A DNA stretch of 64,000 nt, taken from positions 1,488,001-1,552,000 of the forward strand of contig OY730175.1 in NCBI GenBank assembly GCA_963422465.1, given 5' to 3'. A model generated the notes under the pieces. The model saw only the letters and a list, made by a program, of their open reading frames with translations, made no database searches and was not told the DNA's origin. The DNA comes from Lichina pygmaea (Eukaryota > Ascomycota > Lichinomycetes > Lichinales > Lichinaceae). The position numbers and the translations under genes were made by a program. Numbering within the stretch: position 1 is the stretch's first letter; each line of letters opens with the position of its first letter. Positions 55,168-64,000 of this stretch are shown in pieces.

Positions 55168-58100
55168 ATGGTCATACCATCTCATCCATGGGGCGCCGGT
55201 CCCCAGCTCACTCCCGAGCTGACGACTGTCGGTCACTTCGGTGAACCTTCGTCGATGAATCATGGATCGACGGCAGCCGGGTCTCCTGGCTTTCACGGCT
55301 GGGTGCCGCAGGAACAACAGTATTGTTGCGGCTGTTGCTGTTGCTGTCAGTGCCGGGCCCAGTCGACGGACCAGCCGGCCGGATATCACTATCCCCCTCC
55401 CGTCGACTACTCTCGCTTGCCTCAGGGCCCGAATCCGTCCTTCTTCTATCCAGCCGCATTTGCACCGGTCGATGTGTCTTTTGGTAAGTACCACCTTACT
55501 GCGGACTCGACTCGAGTCCAGAACGGTATCCATATCAGTTCGATGACGGACAACGGTCCGGTTTCCAATGCGGTCATGCACGGCAGCCGCGCGACTGAGA
55601 TCGGAGACTACATGCGAAGCGTCTCCAACCAGGGGAGTGGCCGAGATGGCGCTTGGATTCTCGTCCAATGCATCCCGAACAGCGTCCGCGAGCTAGAGTT
55701 GCACGAGGTGCTCCGAGACATTGCATTTGTCAAGAACCTGGTCTACTTTGAGAGCGGGGTCGTCGGAACGGGTTCAATGAACCACTCTTACATCCAGTGA
55801 GTCTCTTGACTGACTTCTTAGCATCCCGTCAAAGACTGACGTGCCAAAGGTTCGAACGGAACGAAGATGCCGAGGCCGCAGTGGCTAGACTCAACGGAGC
55901 GATCATTTGGGGATCCAAGCTCGCGGTGACTTTCGTCAACATGGATAACGGGGGCGAAACGCCTTTCCGCAGTAAGTACCTAGAACCCTACATTCAGCCC
56001 ATCGGCTCACGTGACCTTCCAGACGGCGAGGCTCATGGTACCACCAACGTTATGGTCTCTGGCACGACTACCCCGGACGGCAACCAGCAGCAACGCAAGG
56101 AGACCACGACGCGGCGCACCTCCAGCCCGCTGAGGGGTTCTGCGCCGGTGTTCGTGCCCCGCCAGTCCCCGCCGGCGCAATCGCCCATCAATTCGTCCGT
56201 TCATGCAGGTGCCACGGTGCAGAAGGACAACTCCGTCCCGGCCGCTCCGTTGGCGCAGGCGGCTGTCGAAAGCTCGATGGGCCAGCCTGTCCCGGTCCAA
56301 GAAGACTTCCATACCGGGAAGAAGGCCGACGCGGTCAAGGAGGAGGCTACGACGGCTCACGATGTCAAGACGGTCAAGGATGCTGGTCCGACTGTTCAAC
56401 TGAGCACCGACAAGAACCTCACTCCTGTGATCGAAGTCAAGACCGGCAAAGACGTCTCGTCGACCGCTGGGAAGAAGACCGACGCGGTCAAGGAGCAGGC
56501 CACTACGACTCTCGAAATCACGACTCTCAAGGAGCAAACCCCGATGCTCGAGACGAAGACTGAAAAGGAGACCACCCCGGTTGCTGACGTGAAGGCCGAA
56601 GAGACCGTCAACAATGTCGAGACAGCTGTGCTTCTTCCAAAGCACAGCTACACAAGGAGCAAACACGGCAAAATCAAGAGTCCTGCAAAGGAGCTAATGC
56701 CAGAATCGGGCTCGCGCAAGCTCTCTCCTGCTCTCGAGTCTCACCCAATTTCGACGCAGGTCGGCATCAGCAACGGGAATGATCAGAATGACGATGAGCC
56801 GGTCGAGCCGAAGAAGACGGCACGTCAGGTGAAGAAGTTCCGCTTGGGTTCGTTGAAGGAGAACCCAGGCTCATCTGACGGGGCAGACCCCAACGGGAGC
56901 ACCCAAGGCGACGGAGTTGGACAGCCCAACAAGGCTCATGCGTCTGCCAACACTGAGCCGGTCAGCGCAGATGCCTCTCCGTCCACCGTTGGCTCGGAGC
57001 CGAACATGGCCGGTGCCGAATCCAATGGCCAAGTCGAAAACCAGACCCAGATCGCCGAAAGCTTCGCGGCGGACAAGGCACAGGATACCAAGGACGGCGT
57101 CGCAGACACCACGGATGCGGAGGGCGAATCTGTTCAGGTGTCTAAGAGCGACCCCCCAGACCCCACACAGGGACAGGATACAGTTTCTGGCTCCCACAAG
57201 ACTGACGTCGCCCCGCTCGAGAATCTGGCGGTGATCAAGGATGCGAACGTCGCGGGTGACCAGGCCGCTGCTGTCGAGAAATCTGCCACCGACGCTCATC
57301 ACGAAGCCAGCAAGGAGAGCACTGAGGCGGTCGAGCCTGTTACGCAACAGTCAGAGCTGGCTGAGGAGCCACAGCCCAACTCTGCGACCTGCTATGACGA
57401 GGCGATGCAGAACGGTGGAAAGGTCGAACATGTGGTGCTCGCATCCCTCAAGGCCAGCAGCGGGACGGGGTCTTCTGCGAATCGATCTCGGTCGGTCAGC
57501 CCTCCCCAGCACGAGGATTCGCTTCCGCAGCAGCGGCAACCACTTCGGGCCGCTGTCCCGACGACGACTGCAGCGTTTTCTCGTTCTTCGGCAAGCGGAT
57601 CGCCAGAAGCACGGGCCACGGAAGCTCTGAAGGCGTTTTTGGGCATCGGCAGCCGGTCGGGCAGCATTTCGTCCGATGTGCAGAAGAACTCGGGCTCCGG
57701 ATACACCACGGACAGCATGTCCTCGACCCTTCCGAGCCCGCCTCAGAACCTGATCCTTGAACGTGGCACATTCTCGGCCAGCGCGCTCGAGAAGGCGTTC
57801 GAGGCGAACAAGGGCAAGGGCAAGTGGGCACCGGTACACGGGCGCAACATGTCCGGTCCTCCCAGCGGCTCCGATTTCGCCGAGCGCTACGACGCCGCCG
57901 TCAAGAACGGCACGCCTTTCGAAGAAGTCGTGCGCGACGCTCTGCGGGCGTCGATGGCCAAGACGAGCCGGCAGTCGCCTCCTCACTTCGCGCCTCCTTT
58001 CGTCCCGCCCGGTGCGCCTTTCCCCTTCATGGTTCCTCCGCTGGGGTTCTTTGCTCCTCCTCCACCCCTGCCTCCGCCGCCTCCGCCGCCGTTGCCGGCG

Positions 58101-58364
58101 GCTTTCATCCCCGCCGTCCCACCCCCGCCGACGTTCATTCCCACGGTCGCGACCCCGCCGAGTGTTCCCGCTCCTCCGCCCTTAGTCGGCCGCGCCGAGG
58201 ATATCTCATCATCGACGGCGCCTCCTCCTTCCGCGCCGGCGTCGCAGCCGGCATCACCGCCGCGCCCGGCCGTCATCGCCGCCCCGAAGGTGGCGCGCAT
58301 CATCCCGGCAGTGCCCTACATCGCGGCCTTCGACAAGAAGGCGAAGAAGGCGAAGAAGAACTGA
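55168..58364 (+). CDS. RRM RNA-binding protein with low-complexity and polyproline regions
   Basis: Exons 55168-55796, 55850-55971 and 56023-58364, with introns of 53 and 51 nt; 1030 aa. One RRM at about 165-255: WILVQCIPNSV (RNP2-like), VVGTGSMNHSYIQ, FERNEDAEAAVARLNGAIIWGSKLAVTFVN. Before it lies a Cys cluster (YCCGCCCCCQC). After it comes a long disordered part with repeated DAVKE/VKT units, then Ser-rich sequence, and a C-terminus of polyproline (PPPPLPPPPPPPLP) closing with basic KKAKKAKKN. Two related segments occur near the end: YDEAMQNGGKVEHVVLASLKAS and YDAAVKNGTPFEEVVRDALRAS. The second intron is a multiple of three without stop, so retention would add 17 residues. I cannot assign a named family; role in RNA binding is inferred. 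Confidence 0.82.
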
Positions 58365-58689
58365 CGAAGCCTCATCTTCTCTCCCTCATTTCTCTTCCTC
58401 TTTCCCTCGACTCTCTATTTCTCTCGACCAGCTCAACTACGTGCTTACCCGTCTGTTGGTCGAGGTTTTGTGTTTCCTATCGAGATTGTACTTCCTCAGG
58501 TTTTTGTTGTCGTGTTGGATGGTCGGATGTTCGGACGGTTGGATGGTCAGTTGGTCCTACTAGTCGAGCTGTTGAGTACAGCACCCAGATTGAAACACCG
58601 CATGTACGTGGAGAAAGATTGCAGATTGGAGAGATGTCCTAAATTGAAAGATGATTCACAAGAAACTTGATCATGACCGTCCTAGTAGG

Positions 58690-58985
58690 TAGTAGTGGCC
58701 GTCATCGTCTGTCTAGCCGTCTTCGTAGCTGTTCCTGACGTTGTTTCTCTTCCTGTGGCTGGTCCTATAGCCGTCTCTGTGACCGTCTCCGTGGCCGTTC
58801 CTCTGACAATCTCTCCAACCGTCCCTCCAACCGTCTCTCTGACCCTCACTCTAAGCCTGCCTCTGATCGTCTCTCTTATCGTCTCTCCGACGATCGGTCT
58901 ACGGCACTCTCTACCGTCCCTCCAACCGTCTCCCTGACTGTCTGTCAACAGTAATGTCCACTGTCTACCGTCCCGCTCCGTCCTT
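58690..58985. repeat. degenerate minisatellite, unit about CCGTCTCTCTGA
   Basis: About twenty diverged 9-12-nt units give artificial RETVRGT-like peptides on the minus strand. Confidence 0.75.
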
Positions 58986-59954
58986 CTCCGGATTTCTTCC
59001 TTACAGCCACTGTACCTACTCACTACCTAGTACTTACTACTTGTAATTACTTACTCACTACCCTCCTAACACACACATACGCCCACACAGTACTCCCACA
59101 AGCCGCTCTTCGCAGCAGGGTCTCTACGCTTTTATCCTGATTGAGTTGACATCTCACGCATGCGGGCATGCATGTGGGCATGCATGTTTGTGTCTACCTA
59201 CATATCCAACAATATACCTACAGAATGGACGTACAATATGTATATACACTTTGTATGTAGTCTTGGACCGCATGCGGTCCCTTCTGTACGCACAGGAACT
59301 ACTCAAGTCCAGAGGTGACTGATCAACCAATCAATATTTCAAAAAACACGCACCTCTCAGGAGAGGATAGCGCTAGCCAGGCGGTGCAGAGGGAGGTTAT
59401 TCACCCCTTCTAGGGTCTTCCTTACCTACTGTTTATAGTTGAACCAGCATAGTCTAGATCTCTAGTGCTAGAGTGGTGTAAGAACTCCGATACCGATATC
59501 AATGCCTCTCAGGAGAACCACAGCAGGTCGTTCAAACAGGCGAGGGAGTGATTATCAAGTTGAACAAGAGAGTGATTGACTGCCTCCCCCCCTTCCCCTC
59601 TAACAAAGGAACGGGGTGGCCTTGCTATGCATGGTTTGGTATGTCATGTATGGTATTCGTATGATATGGTAGCTTGGTGCGGTATGCTAGTTTGGTGCGG
59701 GGCAGTCTTGATGTACGCATCGTACACATAGCAATCAGGTGCAATGTATAGAAATAAGACTCAAGTGCTGCATAAAAGTGCAGAATACAGGCGTAAGAAC
59801 CGATCGCGCCGTGAAATGAGAGCTGGTACGGAGGTACAGCGGAGAAGTATCCCTACATATAGACAATACGTGTACGCTCCGCTGAGGACAGAGGTTCAGG
59901 TTGGCATGGCTAGCTATACCTCTCTTCGTCGATCACTGTTCATGTCCTTCTCCG

Positions 59955-59991
<37 letters not shown>

Positions 59992-60004
59992 CCCCCCCCC
60001 CCCC
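59955..60004. repeat. poly-C tract (35 C, GG, 13 C)
   Basis: The longest homopolymer in the window, followed by six T. Confidence 0.95.
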
Positions 60005-60303
60005 TTTTTTCGACACCCTCGACACACCACGCCGCAATACAAGATATGAACGCCTGAATGTCTGAATGAAAAAGAAGACAAAGTCATGTTGACGTCGTGA
60101 GTACAAGAGACCCCTAAAGCTGCTGCTGCTGTCACGTAGAAGACACAGGTGGCGAACAAGTCCCCCAAAGATATTGTGGAAGCGGGTGGGAGGCGGAAAA
60201 AGTCAGGTGTGAAGACAATGTGTGTGCTGTTGGCAACCAGGGGAATGGAACGGCATAGTTTGGTACTATTGCTGTCAAGGGAAAGAGGAGAAAGGGTGCT
60301 GGG

Positions 60304-62566
60304 CTAGAAGATCGTTCCGAACGAGCCGTCGTTGAGGACCGTTTTCCGCGGGCTGGATGGCTTGCCATCGACGTCCGTGGTCGTCTTGCGGTGTCTGTTC
60401 GACGCGGTCAGATCAGTCTTGCCTCTGTTCGTAGCGGCCGGCTACAAGAAATGTCGAATCTCGACGACGACGCACCTGAATGTAAACCCGACGAACATGC
60501 CCTTGTTCACACTGTCGTTGCGATCCGCCATGCCCTCGATGGCCTGCTGCTTCTCGTGCACCTCCTTGTACTTGGCCATGTCCTCCTCGTTGCTAAAGTC
60601 GTCAAAGTAGCCGGCGTCGGTCTCCGAATCGAGCTCGGGCACAAAGGGCGCCATCTGTGCCCGGAGCTGATTCCACTCGACCTCGGCAAAGTACGCGTGC
60701 GAACGGATCTCGGAGATGTTGGACAAGCGATGGCTCTTGGATGCGATGAGTCTGCTCGTCACGTGTTACACCGCGACTCCCCCCAGCCCTGGATTGACCA
60801 AGACTTACCGTTCGATCAGATTCCATGTGCGCTTGCTGATAAAGTAGTTCGGATCCTCGAACACGGGTTTCCTCCAGACCGACTTCCAGTTCTTCAGATT
60901 CTGCCACGTCTCTTCCACCGTCGATCCCGCGAAAGGCGGATACCCGGTCAGGGCCTCGAAGAGCATACAACCGAGACTCCAATAGTCTACGGTAGAATCG
61001 TACTCTTCGCCTCTGAGGACTTCGGGCGCCATGTAGTCAGGGGAGCCCACGATGGACTTTGCGTAGTTCGCATCAAGATCTCGCAAGGCGCGGTACCCTT
61101 CTCGCCGTTCGGCCATGGTCCGCTGCTCGGTGGGACGCCCAAAGGGGCTGGTCACTTTGCCCACTTCCTCGAGCCTGATCCTCATCGACTCGATCTTGAC
61201 GGGGCTGAGCATGCCCGAGGACAGGCCAAAGTCCGTGAGCTTCACGTGACCGGTCGAATCGATCAGAAAGTTCTCGGGCTTCAGATCGCGATGGATGTAG
61301 CCCAGCTGGTGGAGCGCATCCACACAGGCGAACATCTCGGCGATGTAGAACCTGACATAGCGATTGTGCAGCACGCCGGTGTTGTTGAGCAACGTCCGAA
61401 AGTCGCCGCCAGGGACGTATTCCTGCAGCTTCCTTAGATACAAAGCACGATGGACTGAGCAACAGGAGTCCCTTACCATAGCTAGGTAGATACTCTGCTC
61501 GTCCTGGAAAGCGTAGAGCAGCTTCACCAGCCAATCGCTCTTGGCAGCCGTCAGGATATCGCGCTCCGTCAGCACGTGCCGTACTTCGTCCAGCTTGAAC
61601 AGCAGCTTCTTGCTCATGACCTTCAACGCGCACACTTCCTTTGTGTCCTTCTTCTGAGCCAGGTAGACTTGGCCATACCCACCTTGCCCCACCTGAGTGA
61701 GGATATGAAAGTCTCCATGCCTCAGACGCGTCCGACGCTTGCGGAGATGTGCCCTTTCGCGGCCGAGATACCTCTGCCATGCTGCTTCATATTCGGCATT
61801 GGGGGTAGCCGGAGGGGATGGCACTTGAGCTTTGAACTGTGCAAGTCGTTGTTGCCGTGAATGCACATAGCTCAGCAGATCGAAGTAGTGGTCAAGGAAG
61901 TCTGGCGACAGTCAGCACCGTCGTCCGAGATTTAGAATAGACCCTCGGCGTACAAAGCTGAGCGACGTTGGCCAGTCTCTTAATTTGCGGCTTCTTCAAC
62001 TTCTCCAGATCTTCGGCACTTAGCCCTTTGTGCGTATCATAGATCTTCCGAGTTCCTCCGATCTGCTCGCGGGCCTGATAGAGCTCTTGCCGCGAAGCTG
62101 CAGCTGACGACTGTTGCTGGTGTGGTTCCTTGCCTAATTTCGGCCTCGGCGGCGTATTCTCCTTGTTCGACTTCTTCGGGCTCGCCGGGCCAGGACGAGT
62201 GTCCCTCGTGTGGACGATACTGTGCTCGTTCCAGCTGAATGGATCCTCACCGATAGGCACATTCCCTCCCTTTGGAGTCAGGACAGGTCCTTGCGACAGT
62301 CGTGTGGCCTTGTTCGGACTGAGGGCCGTAATTGGCGTGGGCGTGAGCTTGAGAGAGTTTTCGAACGCATCCGAGAGCTCAATGGCTCCAGGCGGAATCT
62401 GCTTCTTGCTCGGGCTGCCCTGAGGTGTCTGAGACGGTGACGTGAACCACTCGCCGGGGGGAGGCGTTCGAGGTCGTTCCATATCGCGGTCCGTACCCCT
62501 CGTGCGTAGAGGCGGCGGTGGGCGGGGCAGCATCGACTCGGACGACAGCGGGAAAGGTGACGCCAT
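60304..62566 (-). CDS. sidB: SidB/Dbf2/Sid2 NDR-family septation kinase
   Basis: Terminal kinase of the septation initiation network, acting with Mob1 at the division site. Five exons: 61954-62566, 61477-61901, 60809-61422, 60476-60751, 60304-60394; introns 52, 54, 57 and 81 nt; 672 aa. A disordered Pro-rich N-terminus is followed by the Mob-binding helices (KRLANVAQLYFLDHYFDLL, about 195-220). Kinase signatures: GQGGYGQV (about 276-283), catalytic Lys in CALKVM, HRDLKPEN, DFG, then the family's long insert before the activation segment IVGSPDYMAPE, and DYWSLGCMLFEALTGYPPF. The C-terminal extension has the hydrophobic region AGYFDDF. The short last exon (HRKTTTDVDGK...GTIF) completes the C-terminus after FVGFTFR. 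The second intron is a 3n intron without stop (18 codons). Confidence 0.95.
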
Positions 62567-64000
62567 GCTTCGCAGAGTCGCAGCAGTCGGACGACAGCAA
62601 AGATTGCGATAGCGAGAGCCGTGATCGGCAGCTAGAAGTACGTACGGAAGGATCCTTGACTTAAGTTTCGTCGCTGGACATCGGGGGTCGTCGAAGGTTG
62701 ATGGTCACATTCCGTACCGCCTCGGTGGGGCTAGCCAAGACAACAACCACGGTTACCACAGCGACAATACTAGAGCTTTGGATGTGTTCTAGAAGTACTC
62801 CGTACGTATGGGTACTGTTTACGTATACTACCTGCAGGCATTCCCGGTTAGACGAGGTCACGAGAACATGAGTTGAGAGTACTCCGTACTGGGAGCAGAA
62901 GATTCAGGCACAATGCGACAATCCAGATCTTCCTCGAGATAATCCTCGAATCGGGCGTGGAAGATGGAATTCGCTCCAACCTCTTACATTTCACCGACGG
63001 AAGACCATGGACCAAGGATTTCTTCGTTTGCATCAAAATGATCATGTAACGCTACATGATCAAGAGATGTGTTTGATATATGCGATCGGCGCATATTAAG
63101 GCATCAGTTGCAATCTTCCAGGCCGGGCCATCTTTTTCCATTCAGCTAAATGGTTCTATCGCAGAGGACGCTCCGTGGGATTGTCTATGGAAGTTGTCTT
63201 TCATTAAGCGCATATAAAGTCGATTCTGGGAACGTAAAAGTGCTAGATTCATCTTCAGAGAACTTTCCTCCTCGAATCCGCTTGCGGGCAGCTTATGATT
63301 CCAGGGTTGAGCCCTGATGTGATGTGTTGCGAACCGCTTGATGGCGCGATGGCGGAACGTCTTGCCACAAGGAGACTCTTATGGCAAGAGGATCAATGTT
63401 AATCCTTGGACTGTGATAGAAGACATGATGGTTAGGGCATACGTCTGATAGCAGGGATCGCACAACCATGGCTGATCAGCTTAATAATTTGTGCGCAATG
63501 GATGCAATTTTCCTCTGGAGCCTCAGCCATTGAAGGGCGGCATCGTACAAAGCGCCACCCCGGCTTTTGTGCAGTGACCCAAAACTGAGATCCATTCTAG
63601 TTTTCTTCGAATCAGCTCGACTCTACTTTGCCGCAGTGCCACTGGCAGAGTGCCAGGCGTTTCTGATCACAATGTTCTACAGCCACGAGAGTATGGATTC
63701 TATCCGCAAGATATGCAGTCAGTGACTCGACTGCAGGGGCTGACTAGTCTCGTCGCGCAGTCCTGACATCCAGGAAGCATGGGGTCGCAACCATCTGGTG
63801 AGCGGAGCAGCTACTCTGATAGACGCACCTCTGAACTTGTTACCTAGGTTGGTGGCGACACTTGGCCCGAAATCGGCTCTCAAGAAGGTCAACCGGAAAG
63901 CAATCCTTGAGGTCAATGTCTCCAAGGTTTGCGAGACGATTGTCGCCCCCGAGGCCCCCCTGGCCTTGAGGCTGCAGGGAAATCTTCTGTGAGCGTCCCG
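62567..64000. other. intergenic; no gene recognised
   Basis: Promoter side of the kinase gene, with GTACGTA and ACTCCGTA palindromes near 62640, 62800 and 62880. Open stretches at 63719-63992 on both strands have no recognisable family. Confidence 0.5.

Larger units (their letters stand above)
58365..60303. other. intergenic between convergent genes; repeats, no gene seen
   Basis: Pyrimidine-rich 3' flank of the RRM gene, a degenerate CCGTCTCTC minisatellite, GCATGC-type palindromes near 59155-59190, and a long poly-C tract. No conserved protein is seen. Confidence 0.6.

Noticed and set aside
55488-55525. A GTAAGT donor inside RRM exon 1
   Set aside because: The nearest acceptors give introns under 40 nt, too short for fungi, and the frame is open through it.
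63719-63992. Small overlapping open frames at the right edge
   Set aside because: No family, no composition bias and no exon support.

Overview
The window is nuclear DNA of a filamentous ascomycete (Pezizomycotina); I cannot fix the order. The evidence is GC-rich genes with short GT-AG introns (51-136 nt), a SidB/Dbf2 septation kinase, a fungal MPPN nucleoporin, an Fmp46-type redox protein, a Bim1-like (X325) copper protein, Tad1-type LINEs and Ty3 chromoviruses.

Layout. Left host arm (1-14.2 kb): NAC-beta (1989-2616, -), a short-chain dehydrogenase (4900-5904, +), then a metal-uptake group: a ferric/cupric reductase (7273-9575, -), divergent from a Ctr copper transporter (10627-11301, +), which converges on a GPI-anchored Bim1-like copper-binding protein (12082-12874, -). 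Reduction of the metal at the surface, binding of copper at the wall and membrane, and import through Ctr would form one pathway. The gene functions are recognised from sequence; joint action is inferred.

Centre (14,214-51,779): about 37.5 kb made almost entirely of nested transposons. One 13-bp target duplication (14214-14226 and 51767-51779) brackets everything, so the block began as one LINE insertion (LINE A, +). A Ty3-type LTR element (W) entered LINE A. LINE B (-) entered the gag-like region of W. Two related chromoviruses (LTR-I, LTR-II) and a truncated LINE (C) entered LINE B. LTR-II received a solo LTR (carrying SINE 1) and a nearly complete LINE (D, +, carrying SINE 2). A further chromovirus (element III) lies between W and the 3' half of LINE A with no matching duplication, which points to ectopic recombination and loss of the DNA between. 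The exact 5' end of LINE D folds as an HDV-like self-cleaving ribozyme (32797-32908), the most striking object in the window. The SINE shares its 3' tail with the LINEs, so they look like a SINE/LINE partner pair.

Right host arm (51.8-64 kb): NUP53-like nucleoporin (52071-53428, -) divergent from FMP46-like (53693-54267, +), a large RRM protein with low-complexity regions (55168-58364, +), and a SidB/Dbf2/Sid2 kinase (60304-62566, -). Intergenic DNA carries several long poly-C runs and degenerate minisatellites.
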